Below are positions 9,665 to 17,751 of a DNA stretch of 64,000 nucleotides, one piece after another. Every line of letters begins with the position of its first letter. The stretch's first letter is position 1. The position numbers were made by a program, and so were the translations under genes. The notes beneath the pieces are model-generated. The model saw only the letters and a program-made list of their open reading frames with translations, made no database searches and was not told the origin of the DNA. Source of the stretch: Acidobacteriota bacterium. GTDB taxonomy: Bacteria > Acidobacteriota > Terriglobia > Terriglobales > Acidobacteriaceae. Location: contig JABCZH010000004.1 of NCBI GenBank assembly GCA_013289795.1, positions 310,001 to 374,000 of the forward strand, given 5' to 3'.

Positions 9665-11335
9665 ATGGCAAAACCAATTCTGTTGAGTGTGGACGACGAC
9701 TCCGATGTGTTGCGCGCCATTGAGCGCGATTTGCGATCGCACTACGGGGGCGCATATCGTGTGATCGGAAGTGATTCTCCCCAGGGTGCGCTGGATCTGC
9801 TGCAGCAACTGAAGCTGCGGAACGACAGTGTGGCCTTGTTGCTGGCGGACCAGCGCATGCCGCAGATGGATGGAATCGGGTTCCTGCAGGAAGCGATGCA
9901 GATCTATCCCGACGCAAAACGCGCCCTGCTCACCGCCTACGCGGACACCAACGCTGCCATCGGCGCGATCAACCAAGCTAGCATCAACTATTTTTTCATG
10001 AAGCCGTGGGACCCTCCCAGCGAGCATTTGTATCCGCAGCTGGATGATCTGCTCGATGACTGGCAAGCTTCCTACCATCCGGTATTTGAAGGTATTCGGG
10101 TGCTGGGCACGCGCTGGTCGCCACGATCCTACGAACTGCGGGATTTTCTGGCGCGCAATCGTGTTCCCTACCAGTGGATCGACGTTGAGCAAACTGTCAA
10201 CGATCCGGAGACCAAGCGTCTCCTGGATGCCCTCGGCCCGGATGCACCCAGTTTGCCGGTCGTGCTCTTCCCAGATGGTACGAAGCTGCTGAACAGTGTG
10301 CCGGCGGATGTTGCACAAAAAGTTGGACTGCGTACGCGCGCGCAAACTGACTTCTACGATCTGGCGATCGTGGGCGGAGGTCCGGCGGGATTGGCGGCTG
10401 CGGTATATGGGGCATCGGAAGGTCTGCACACAGTGATCATCGAACGGGAGGCACCCGGCGGTCAGGCGGGGATGAGTTCGCGGATTGAGAACTATCTGGG
10501 ATTTCCGACTGGGCTGAGCGGCGGAGATCTGGCGCGACGTGCGGTTGCGCAGGCGATGCGTTTTGGGGTGGAGATATTGTCCCCACAGGAAGCAGTGGGG
10601 GCGCGAACCGAGGGCCCGTACCGCATTCTGAAACTAACGGACGGCAGCGAGATTTCCTGCCACGCGTTGATGATCGCCAGTGGAGTGCAGTGGCGGAAGC
10701 TGGACGCGCCGGGAATCGACCGGTTGCAGGGGGCTGGCGTTTACTATGGCGGCGGGGCGACCGAAGCAATGGCCTGCAAAAACGAGATCGTCTATGTGGT
10801 CGGCGGCGCGAACTCGGCGGGGCAGGCAGCCATGAACTTTGCCCGCTACGCCGAGCGGGTGGTTATTCTGGTGCGCGGAGAGTCGCTCTCGAGCACCATG
10901 TCCCAGTACTTGATCGACCAGATCAAGGCGACTCCCAACATTCAGCTCTGGACCCACGCCAGCGTTGCGGAGGCGCACGGCGAAACCCATTTGGAAGAGA
11001 TGTCTGTACTGTGCTCGGACACAAATACCACGGAACGCGTGCCAGCCAGCTCGATGTTCATTTTTATTGGAGCCTTGCCGCGCACCGACTGGCTGGGAGA
11101 CCTGGTGAAGCGCGACGAACGCGGCTTCTTGATGACCGGGCCGGATCTTATGCAGGACAGGCAGCGGCCCCAGGGCTGGACCCTGGACAGAGATCCGTTT
11201 CTGCTGGAGACCAACGTCCCCGGAATTTTTGCCGTGGGCGACGTGCGGCACGGTTCAGTGAAGCGTGTGGCTTCGGGCGTGGGCGAAGGATCGGTAGCTG
11301 TTCAGTTCATCCATCAATATTTGAGCAAGGTATAA
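9665..11335 (+). CDS. Receiver / thioredoxin-fold / thioredoxin-reductase-like fusion protein
   Basis: A 556-aa cytoplasmic fusion. Residues 1-125 form a receiver with an intact acidic pocket (SVDDDS) and phospho-acceptor (LLADQRMPQMDG). Residues 145-225 look like a glutaredoxin/thioredoxin fold, but the active-site CxxC is absent (GTRWSPRSYE). From about residue 235 there is a thioredoxin-reductase-type FAD/NAD(P)H module with both nucleotide-binding sites (IVGGGPAGLAAAVYG and VYVVGGANSAGQAAMNF) and the C-terminal FAD motif (GIFAVGDVRHG). The redox CxxC between the two nucleotide sites is also missing. The flavoprotein may therefore signal or reduce a non-disulfide acceptor. Its stop is directly followed by the ATG of the next gene, a histidine kinase, so phosphotransfer between them is likely. 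Confidence 0.88.
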   Translation: MAKPILLSVDDDSDVLRAIERDLRSHYGGAYRVIGSDSPQGALDLLQQLKLRNDSVALLLADQRMPQMDGIGFLQEAMQIYPDAKRALLTAYADTNAAIGAINQASINYFFMKPWDPPSEHLYPQLDDLLDDWQASYHPVFEGIRVLGTRWSPRSYELRDFLARNRVPYQWIDVEQTVNDPETKRLLDALGPDAPSLPVVLFPDGTKLLNSVPADVAQKVGLRTRAQTDFYDLAIVGGGPAGLAAAVYGASEGLHTVIIEREAPGGQAGMSSRIENYLGFPTGLSGGDLARRAVAQAMRFGVEILSPQEAVGARTEGPYRILKLTDGSEISCHALMIASGVQWRKLDAPGIDRLQGAGVYYGGGATEAMACKNEIVYVVGGANSAGQAAMNFARYAERVVILVRGESLSSTMSQYLIDQIKATPNIQLWTHASVAEAHGETHLEEMSVLCSDTNTTERVPASSMFIFIGALPRTDWLGDLVKRDERGFLMTGPDLMQDRQRPQGWTLDRDPFLLETNVPGIFAVGDVRHGSVKRVASGVGEGSVAVQFIHQYLSKV

Positions 11336-12727
11336 ATGGCGGAAAAATCCGAACTACTTCGCGTGCCGGTATTTGCCGATCTGCCGGACGACCAGATTGA
11401 CTGGTTCCTCAGCCAATCGCAAGAACTCCATCTCAAGGCCGGTGAAACGTACGCGCGCCAGGGAGATCCTGCCGACGCGATGTTTGTGCTGTTGGAAGGA
11501 GTACTTCAGGGACGAGGCGAACTTGGCGGCGAAACCTTCATCTTTAACCTGGAGCGGGGCGCAGTCACCGGACTGCTGCCTTTTTCGAGGATGAAAGAGT
11601 TTACGGTGAGTGGGCGGGCGGAGACGGACAGCCGCGCGCTGCGATTTCCTGCCTCGCTATTTCCGGATCTCGTGCAAAAGATGCCGGAGCTGACCAAGCG
11701 TCTGGTGGGTCTGATGTCCGACCGTATCCGCGAAACCACGCGGATGGAACAGCAGCGGGACCGGTTGGCTGGCTTGGGGAAACTTTCCGCCGGGCTGGCA
11801 CATGAACTCAACAATCCTGCCTCGGCCGCTACCCGTGCCGCCAGCCAGTTGCGCGGGATTCTGCTACGCATTCGGGACGCCAGTCAAGAGTTGGGGCGGC
11901 GCAACTTAACTCCTGAACAAAAAGATGAAATTGCGAGAATTGAAAATTCCGTGGCGGAATCGAACGATCCCCCGCCCGACGCGTTGACCATCAGCGATTT
12001 GGAAGAGCGGCTGGATTCTCTGCTGCGCAGCCATGGCCAGGAAGATTTATGGCAGTTGGCGGCTGATTTAGCGCACAAGAATTTCAAGCCTGAAATTCTG
12101 GAGCATGTGTTCGCTACTCTCGACGGGCCCACCGCGCGTGCGGCGCTGGTACGAATTGCGGCTTGGACCGAGATTCTCAACTTACTGCACGAGCTTGAAA
12201 GCGCCACTTCGCGAATCTCAGACCTGGTGCGGGCGATCAAGGAATACACCTACATGGACCAGTCGCCAATCCAGAACGTTGATATCGTGAAGGGTCTGGA
12301 GACTACGCTCACCATTCTCAACCACAAATTGAAACGTGGAGTCGTGGTGAAGCGCGACTATCAGCACCTGCCGTTTCTGGTGAATTCGTTTGGGAGCGAA
12401 CTCAACCAGGTTTGGACCAACATTATCGACAATGCCATCGATGCCATGGGCGGCAAGGGCGAGTTGCGGGTGCGGACCTACCGCGATGACAAGTGCGTAG
12501 TGGTGGAGATCGCCGACAACGGTCCGGGGATTCCGCCGGAGGTGCTCCCACACATCTTTGAGCCGTTCTTCACCACCAAGGGAGTCGGACAAGGAACCGG
12601 TCTCGGCCTCGACACGGTGCAGCGCATCGTGAAAAAACATGCCGGCAACATTCAGGTGAAGTCGAAACCCGGCGACACCTGCTTTCAAGTGTGGCTTCCG
12701 CTGGCGGACGCAGCGGCACGAATCTGA
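11336..12727 (+). CDS. Cyclic-nucleotide-binding-domain histidine kinase
   Basis: A 463-aa soluble sensor kinase. The N-terminal cNMP-binding (CRP-like) domain covers about residues 10-130 (GETYARQGDPADAMFVLLEG). It is followed by a dimerisation and phosphoacceptor helix with the H-box (LSAGLAHELNNPASAA) and a HATPase domain with N-box (NQVWTNIIDNAIDAM), G1 (DNGPGIP), F-box (FEPFFTTK) and G2 (GTGLGL). No membrane segment is seen. It starts on the base after the stop of the receiver-reductase gene, so the two form an operon and probably a cognate pair; the reductase state or a nucleotide may be the input (inference). Confidence 0.9.
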   Translation: MAEKSELLRVPVFADLPDDQIDWFLSQSQELHLKAGETYARQGDPADAMFVLLEGVLQGRGELGGETFIFNLERGAVTGLLPFSRMKEFTVSGRAETDSRALRFPASLFPDLVQKMPELTKRLVGLMSDRIRETTRMEQQRDRLAGLGKLSAGLAHELNNPASAATRAASQLRGILLRIRDASQELGRRNLTPEQKDEIARIENSVAESNDPPPDALTISDLEERLDSLLRSHGQEDLWQLAADLAHKNFKPEILEHVFATLDGPTARAALVRIAAWTEILNLLHELESATSRISDLVRAIKEYTYMDQSPIQNVDIVKGLETTLTILNHKLKRGVVVKRDYQHLPFLVNSFGSELNQVWTNIIDNAIDAMGGKGELRVRTYRDDKCVVVEIADNGPGIPPEVLPHIFEPFFTTKGVGQGTGLGLDTVQRIVKKHAGNIQVKSKPGDTCFQVWLPLADAAARI

Positions 12728-12787
12728 GCGGGCATTATTGAATCCGAGGCTCAGCAGTGCTGTAGAATTCGGCTGTTGCCGGTCTTG

Positions 12788-12828
12788 GCCCGGGTGGCGA
12801 AATTGGCAGACGCACGGGACTTAAAATC
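12788..12828 (+). pseudogene. 5' part of the host tRNA-Leu(UAA) gene, split by the element (attL)
   Basis: These bases hold acceptor strand GCCCGGG, a D-arm of Leu type, the 5' anticodon stem CGGGA and the loop CTTAAAA with anticodon TAA, then TC. The expected 3' stem TCCCG is replaced by element sequence (TCGCA), so no tRNA can fold here. The missing 3' part, whose acceptor strand CCCGGGC pairs exactly with this one, is at 48379-48436. Rejoining the parts gives an 89-nt tRNA-Leu with encoded CCA. Confidence 0.92.
12819..12828 (+). repeat. Left attachment core (attL)
   Basis: ACTTAAAATC is the 10-base sequence shared with 48379-48388. It spans the anticodon loop and first stem bases of the split tRNA gene. 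It marks where tyrosine-recombinase strand exchange must have occurred. Confidence 0.85.
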
Positions 12829-12851
12829 GCACATTACACCTTGCTAATATT

Positions 12852-12940
12852 CATTATGTTATTGCTATACAACAACTTATTGACATAATGTCCGTCCGCG
12901 ATATACTTACACATGTCTTTCACACTTTCGTATTTTGAAA
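12852..12940. repeat. Left-end integrase arm region
   Basis: This AT-rich stretch between attL and the integrase gene holds an 8-base inverted repeat (CATTATGT at 12852, ACATAATG at 12883). It also has a CTTACACA motif at 12906-12913 and a CACACTTTC..ATTTTGAAA segment at about 12921-12940. The CTTACACA and CACACTTTC motifs recur near the right end (48299-48337). They are candidate arm-type sites for the integrase or an excision factor. Confidence 0.5.
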
Positions 12941-12959
12941 GACTGCGGAGGTATCCGCG

Positions 12960-14246
12960 ATGGCGGAACAATACGACATCCTGGGCGGCAAGGTTCACGT
13001 CTACAAACGCCCGAACAGCAGCCACTGGCAGTGCTCCAGCTATTTCGCCGGCAAGAACCGCCGGACGAGCACAAAGGAAGACAGCATCTCCAAAGCAAAA
13101 GAGATCGCCGAGGATTGGTATCTGCAACTGCGTGGAAAACTCCGCAGCGGAGAAATCAAAACAGAAAAAACCTTCCGCGAAGCATCAGAACTATTCCTTC
13201 GTGAATACGACATCATCACGCAGGGCCAGCGAAGTAAAGTCTACGTGGAAGGCCAACAGCGGCGCTCGCAGGGGCACCTTGTGCCGTTCTTCGGCCACTT
13301 CGGCCTTTCAGAAATCACCGCAGGCAAGATCCAGGACTACCGCATTCATCGCCACGAAGAGGCTGTAGCCAAACACGGCAAACCGCCGGCACACAACACC
13401 ATGCATCAGGAGATAGTGGCTCTTCGACAGACCCTGAAGACCGCCATCCGCCACGGATGGATCGATCACCTTCCCGATCTTTCCGAGCCGTACAGATCAT
13501 CGCCAAAAATCTCGCACCGGGCGTGGTTTTCTCCCGAGGAGTACAAGAAACTCTACGAGGCTACAAGAAAACGCGCGCATGAACCCAAGCAGGCGCGGTT
13601 CAAATGGGAATGCGAACAGCTTCACGATTACGTACTGTTCTCGGCCAACACGGGCCTCCGTCCTGATGAAGCGCGGCGCCTTCAATTCCGGGACGTGACA
13701 ATCGTTGAGGACGACGCGAGCGGTCAGACGATCCTTGAAATCGAAGTGCGCGGTAAGCGTGGAGTTGGTTACTGCAAAAGCATGAACGGCGCTGTGCGCC
13801 CGTTTGAGAGACTGAAAGCCAGATTACGTCCGCCACGCGCCTACGAAGACGGCAGGGGCGAGAAGGGGCCGAACACCATGAACAACGGCTCCGAAAAATG
13901 GTGCCTTCCGCAACCGACAGACCTCATTTTTCCGAAATGGCAGCGCGAGCTTTTCAAGACGATTCTGGACGAAGAAAATCTCAGGTTCGACCGCGAAGGC
14001 CGGCCGCGAACGGCCTACAGCCTGCGGCATACGTACATCTGTCTGCGCCTGATGGAAGGTGCCGATATCTACCAGATCGCCAAGAACTGCCGCACCAGTG
14101 TCGAGATGATCGAGAAATATTACGCGTCGCACATCAAGACGAATCTTGACGCCGCCGCGATCAACATCATGAGAGCAAAACCAAAAAAGAAGCAAAAACC
14201 ATCCGATCATTCCAGATCGACCAGAACCTCCGACACCGGAGACTAA
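12960..14246 (+). CDS. int: Tyrosine recombinase integrase
   Basis: A 428-aa phage-type integrase that should catalyse site-specific insertion and excision at the tRNA-Leu anticodon region. The N-terminal half carries arm-binding and core-binding SAM-like domains. The catalytic domain shows the first arginine (NTGLRPDEARRL), the H-x-x-R box as YSLRHTY, and the nucleophile tyrosine in MIEKYYASH near the C-terminus. The start has GCGGAGG about eight bases upstream. The gene lies 131 bases from attL, reading inward. The C-terminal 30 residues are Lys/Arg-rich. The intron-bearing tRNA-Leu gene begins 48 bases after the stop. Confidence 0.93.
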   Translation: MAEQYDILGGKVHVYKRPNSSHWQCSSYFAGKNRRTSTKEDSISKAKEIAEDWYLQLRGKLRSGEIKTEKTFREASELFLREYDIITQGQRSKVYVEGQQRRSQGHLVPFFGHFGLSEITAGKIQDYRIHRHEEAVAKHGKPPAHNTMHQEIVALRQTLKTAIRHGWIDHLPDLSEPYRSSPKISHRAWFSPEEYKKLYEATRKRAHEPKQARFKWECEQLHDYVLFSANTGLRPDEARRLQFRDVTIVEDDASGQTILEIEVRGKRGVGYCKSMNGAVRPFERLKARLRPPRAYEDGRGEKGPNTMNNGSEKWCLPQPTDLIFPKWQRELFKTILDEENLRFDREGRPRTAYSLRHTYICLRLMEGADIYQIAKNCRTSVEMIEKYYASHIKTNLDAAAINIMRAKPKKKQKPSDHSRSTRTSDTGD

Positions 14247-14293
14247 CGTGTAAATTCACCCTGCCTGCTCTATGATAGAAAACTGTAAACCGC

Positions 14294-14623
14294 GCGGGCG
14301 TGGCGGAATGGCATACGCAGCGGACTTAAGGAAAACTTGAGTGCTCGCCTGGGAAACCGGCGATGCAGAACTGCTCAAAGTCGGGGAACCCTGAAATGGC
14401 AATCCCGAGCCAAGCCCGGAGAAACACTCCAGCCGGGAAGGTGTAGAGACTAGACGGGCAGCACCTAAGCCCCGGATTCTTCCGGGGGAGGGTGAAGGGA
14501 TAGTCCAGACCGCAAACCTGGCGCGCGCCCTTAAAGGCCGCGTCCGGGCGGCGAAAGCCGTAGACGGCATGAAAATCCGCAGGGCTTCGGCCTGTGTGGG
14601 TTCGACTCCCACCGCCCGCACCA
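14294..14623 (+). tRNA. tRNA-Leu(UAA) interrupted by a group I intron, carried by the element
   Basis: The exons are 14294-14327 and 14572-14623 and splice to an 86-nt tRNA. The acceptor stem is GCGGGCG/CGCCCGC, the anticodon stem GCGGA/TCCGC, the loop CTTAAAA with anticodon TAA, the variable arm long (AGGGCTTCGGCCTGT), the T-arm GTGGG-TTCGACT-CCCAC and CCA is encoded. The intron enters after U34, the position used by the classic tRNA-Leu(UAA) introns of cyanobacteria and plastids. It differs clearly from the split host tRNA-Leu in acceptor, D and variable arms, so it is not a simple duplicate. It probably supplies the UUA-decoding tRNA lost through integration (inference). No promoter was identified; it may be read through from the integrase gene. 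Confidence 0.93.
14328..14571 (+). ncRNA. Group I self-splicing intron in tRNA-Leu(UAA)
   Basis: A 244-nt intron, close in size to the Anabaena tRNA-Leu intron. P1 is perfect: ACTTAAG at 14324-14330 pairs with CTTGAGT at 14336-14342, placing the required U.G pair at the 5' splice site (U14327 with G14339). P2 (TCGCC/GGCGA, 14345-14363) follows. The conserved P element is visible near 14391-14417 (AATCCCGAGCCAAGCCC), R near 14444-14461 (AGAGACTAGACGGGCAGC), a P8 hairpin near 14470-14488 and S near 14494-14508 (AAGGGATAGTCC). The last base is G14571, the omega-G. It encodes no homing endonuclease. Subgroup IC3 is likely from the insertion site and sequence. Confidence 0.92.
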
Positions 14624-14654
14624 CCGTTCATTGGTCCGTACCGGACAGACAAGC

Positions 14655-15815
14655 ATGAGCCTTTTTCCTGACAGTCGCGCGATTGTAGTCGGGCTGCCGA
14701 AGTCGTTTGACCTTCTCTCAGAACTCGCCTCGGCAGACAGGATTCGCCTCGGCACGGCGTTCGCACACTGGTCAGGATGGGAGATCCTCGAAACTGCTAT
14801 CTCCGGTTCAAAAGCGGAGATCTTCTTGCTCACGGGCACGAGTTTTTTCCAGACGGAGCCGAGGGTTCTGCGGGAATGGCAGAAGCTTTCCAGGTCAAAT
14901 AGCGTGAAGGCTGCCCTGCACGCTGAAAAAGGAGTTACGTTTCACCCCAAGGTTTTGATCGTCGAAGGCCGAAGGAACTTCGCGATTGTCGGCTCCGGCA
15001 ATCTCTCGCGGGGCGGCCTCCAAGGAAACGTTGAGTGCGCCGCTTTTGTTGAGTCGGGCGCAGTGTTGAGTGAATTGGTGCTGTGGTTTGATGGCGTTTT
15101 TGACGCTGCGGCCGAGCTGAGAGATGGCGTAATTTCAGATTACGAGCGGAAATGGAAATCGCTTCGCAAACGCGCCAAAGAGCTGCGCGACGAACAGCGA
15201 AAACTTCAAGATGACTTTGCAGCAAAAACTGCTGCGGTCATGCAGCGTTGGGACGATGCCGTCGCCGCTGCCAAGAAATACTTAAAATCGTCGGACTTCG
15301 AGGCGACCTACGAAAGCCGAAAAGCCGGAGGCAAGCGCATCAAGCAATTCCTCGATTACCCGGCGTTCGACTTTGATGTGGACGGGTGGAAGGGGTTCTA
15401 CACGGTCCAGGCGCTCGGCCATCTCATAGCCATTCGCAGGGATCGGGTTTTTCGAAAGAAGGACAAGCTTCAAGACGGTCTGAAAAAGCTCATCGGCGCG
15501 GACGGCCAGGTACCGAAGGTTCTGAACGAATTCCTGGCACCGCGAGGCAAGTATCGGATTGACGGCCTCGGATTGAATGCGATCAGCAAAGTCCTTGCTG
15601 TGCATGCTCCGCAAAAATGGACTGTCCATAACAAGCCCGTCGCGAAAGCCTTGAAGAAGTTCGGCTACATCCCTCCTCGGGGCGCTTCCGAAGCCGAAAA
15701 GTTCATGGCCTTTACGCAGATGATGGATACGTTCAAGGCAGCCACTGGCTTGCCCGACGCGTATGCTCTCGATGCCTTTTTCTATGATGTCTACTCGAAA
15801 TTGAAATCAGACTAA
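14655..15815 (+). CDS. PLD-family nuclease-like protein
   Basis: A 386-aa protein with one phospholipase-D-type HKD signature near residues 95-120: FHPKVLIVEGRRNF followed by AIVGSGNLSRGG, the H-x-K...GSxN pattern of BfiI/NucA-type nucleases, which act as dimers. Residues 165-205 form a charged coiled coil. The C-terminal 130 residues contain a helical segment (LGLNAISKVLAVHAPQKW) that may bind DNA. I use ATG 14655; a TTG at 14631 would extend it by eight residues. It follows the intron-containing tRNA by 31 bases. Proteins of this kind occur in restriction or defence loci, but its target is unknown. Confidence 0.7.
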   Translation: MSLFPDSRAIVVGLPKSFDLLSELASADRIRLGTAFAHWSGWEILETAISGSKAEIFLLTGTSFFQTEPRVLREWQKLSRSNSVKAALHAEKGVTFHPKVLIVEGRRNFAIVGSGNLSRGGLQGNVECAAFVESGAVLSELVLWFDGVFDAAAELRDGVISDYERKWKSLRKRAKELRDEQRKLQDDFAAKTAAVMQRWDDAVAAAKKYLKSSDFEATYESRKAGGKRIKQFLDYPAFDFDVDGWKGFYTVQALGHLIAIRRDRVFRKKDKLQDGLKKLIGADGQVPKVLNEFLAPRGKYRIDGLGLNAISKVLAVHAPQKWTVHNKPVAKALKKFGYIPPRGASEAEKFMAFTQMMDTFKAATGLPDAYALDAFFYDVYSKLKSD

Positions 15816-15882
15816 CGGCTTTGGGACCTATCTTTCCGGCCTCATAGCGAGGCAGGCCCACATCACACTGGAATTCCCGACT

Positions 15883-16197
15883 TTAAGGCTGGAGCCGGTT
15901 CCAGGGTTCCTGCTGCTCAGGCGGCAGTTCGCCAATCGATTTTATTCTTGTGACCTTTGCAATGTCGTCTGCAAACCGCGTTTCTATTTTCCGCATGAAG
16001 GACTCCGTGCAACAGACGCTGACGGCGGGTCTGGATAGAATGTGGTCGATGCATTGCACGTCCGGCAGACAGCCGGTCTCGGAGCCGACCCATTGTTCGA
16101 GCGCCCGTTTGAAACCGCCGGATATGGTCATTTGCTCAAATATCCCGGCATTCTCAGCGCAGGCGAGTTCTATGTGATAGTTGCCCAGTTGTTCCAC
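15883..16197 (-). CDS. Small hypothetical protein
   Basis: A 104-aa frame on the minus strand with a mixed, soluble composition (MEQLGNYHIELACAENAGIF) and no recognised motif. The reverse frame is short and has no better candidate. It sits in a cluster of three small minus-strand genes between the PLD nuclease and the ABC importer. I do not recognise it. Confidence 0.4.
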   Translation of the reverse strand: MEQLGNYHIELACAENAGIFEQMTISGGFKRALEQWVGSETGCLPDVQCIDHILSRPAVSVCCTESFMRKIETRFADDIAKVTRIKSIGELPPEQQEPWNRLQP

Positions 16198-16271
16198 GGA
16201 ATGCGGACCTTTTAAGTTTTAAGCCAATCTGCCCATGATGGAAAAGCGGGGCAGGGGATGACCACAGACAA

Positions 16272-16532
16272 TTACAGCGCTTTCTTTGGCAGGCCGGTGG
16301 TTTCATACACTACTCTGACGCCCTGATGGCGGTCAGGAAGATTTATCTTTTCTTCCGGCGTCGGGGCATGATCGAGGTTAACTTTGATGCCCCATTCAGC
16401 AGTATTGATGCGGGTCAGGCCGATGCCGACGACGGGGCTGGCGACATCAGCAAAATCCCTGGCCAGTTTTCCCTTGAGATCTTCCTTGGCTGCACGTGCC
16501 TGATCGAGAGTAACCGCTGAAAACTGGGACAT
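16272..16532 (-). CDS. Small conserved-looking protein
   Basis: An 86-aa protein beginning MSQFSAVTLDQARAAKED, with a VVGIGLTRI...WGIKVNL segment that looks like a folded beta core. An AGGAAG box precedes the ATG by four bases. It sits in a run of small minus-strand genes. No function assigned. Confidence 0.6.
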   Translation of the reverse strand: MSQFSAVTLDQARAAKEDLKGKLARDFADVASPVVGIGLTRINTAEWGIKVNLDHAPTPEEKINLPDRHQGVRVVYETTGLPKKAL

Positions 16533-16692
16533 GGTTTCTTCCTTTTGTTCCTACCTGTAGGTGAACACTTCTTTGGGTTCGAGTTTCGGCAACTTATGAC
16601 ACCGCTATAACCCAGTCAACAGGTATTCGCACGTTGCAGCAGTGGATGGTCCACCGCGACATCGCCTCAATCACTGTTCGCTTGAATCAATC

Positions 16693-16893
16693 TCAGCGGG
16701 ACACGCGGCCCACGACCGAAATCTTCAGAGCCATTGATCCCGTTGGCTCAAAAGTGACAATCAGGCCCGCCTCGGGCGTGATTGTCGAAGAACCCCAGTC
16801 TGCCTTGGAGAAGTGATACTTCTTCCCGTCGTGGGTTTTTATAACACCCATCTCCATATCGACAGCGTAGGCAAAAACTGTTCCATCGCTCAT
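16693..16893 (-). CDS. Cold-shock-domain-like small protein
   Basis: A 66-aa protein with an order of residues resembling an OB-fold cold-shock domain: MGVIKTHDGKKYHFSKADW, then PEAGLIVTFEP and a closing beta strand (ALKISVVG). The RNP aromatic motif is only partly present, so nucleic-acid binding is a guess. It lies 184 bases from the divergent ABC importer operon. Confidence 0.55.
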   Translation of the reverse strand: MSDGTVFAYAVDMEMGVIKTHDGKKYHFSKADWGSSTITPEAGLIVTFEPTGSMALKISVVGRVSR

Positions 16894-17077
16894 CTTTCAA
16901 TCATGAAAACAAAAAGCCTGCCCCGCAAGACCTTTTCCGGGCCATCTTTATATTGGAGGGCAGGGGCGGGTACCACCATCCTTCAGATAGTCCATCGTCG
17001 ATGAAATCCTTGTCGAATTACCGCACCGCACAAACGAATCTGTTTGACGTTATTCCGAGAATCTTCGAATAAGAATC

Positions 17078-17740
17078 ATGAACGTCTTTGACATTCTGGC
17101 AAACTACTACCCCGCCTTCCTCAAAGGCCTCTCCGTCACTCTACAACTCTGCGCGGTCATCTGGGGCAGCGGGCTAATCCTCGGCAGCCTGCTCGGCCTC
17201 GCTGGCGCGAAAATCGCGCCTGTGGCCTTCGCCAGCCGCAGCATATCCTTCGTCCTCGGCTCTGTCCCGCTGCTGGTCTTCTTGTTCTGGCTGCATTATC
17301 CGGCGCAGGCGATGTTCGATGTGGTCATCGACCCGTTCTATACTGCGGCCTTTACATTTTCCGTCGTCAACATTTTCGGGGTCGCCGATGTTGTGCGCGG
17401 CGCGCTGTTCGATTTTCCCCGCCAGTACCTGACGGCCGCGAAAGTCACCGGCCTTACTCCGCGCCAGACCGTCTTCAAAATCCAGCTACCGTTGATCCTG
17501 CGCGAAATCCTGCCGACCCTGATGCTGCTGCAGGTCAGCATGCTGCACGTGACGCTGTTTGCCAGCTTGATCTCGGTAGAGGAGATCTTCCGCGTCGCCC
17601 AGCGTATCAACGCCCAGATATATCGTCCGGTAGAGATTTACACGGCGCTCGGCGTCTTTTTCCTCGCCGTATGCCTGCCGGTCAACGGATTCGCCTACTG
17701 GCTGAAAAAACGCTATACACGGAATTTATCGGAGCATTAG
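17078..17740 (+). CDS. Amino-acid-type ABC transporter permease
   Basis: A 220-aa inner-membrane permease of the HisM/GlnP type with about five hydrophobic segments. It has the cytoplasmic EAA loop that docks on the ATPase (YLTAAKVTGLTPRQTVFKIQ). Only one permease is encoded, so it would have to homodimerise. It is the first gene of a five-gene importer operon; the next gene begins 11 bases after its stop. Confidence 0.85.
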   Translation: MNVFDILANYYPAFLKGLSVTLQLCAVIWGSGLILGSLLGLAGAKIAPVAFASRSISFVLGSVPLLVFLFWLHYPAQAMFDVVIDPFYTAAFTFSVVNIFGVADVVRGALFDFPRQYLTAAKVTGLTPRQTVFKIQLPLILREILPTLMLLQVSMLHVTLFASLISVEEIFRVAQRINAQIYRPVEIYTALGVFFLAVCLPVNGFAYWLKKRYTRNLSEH

Positions 17741-17751
17741 CAGGGGATTTT

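Noticed and set aside
12788-12860. Reading the left tRNA part as an intact tRNA-Leu
   Set aside because: After TTAAAATC the 3' anticodon stem, variable arm, T-arm and acceptor strand are absent; the true continuation is at 48389.
14256-14839. Minus-strand frames of 102-146 codons over the tRNA-intron region
   Set aside because: They run through a tRNA with perfect stems and a group I intron core; the reading frames are by-products of structured G+C-rich RNA genes.
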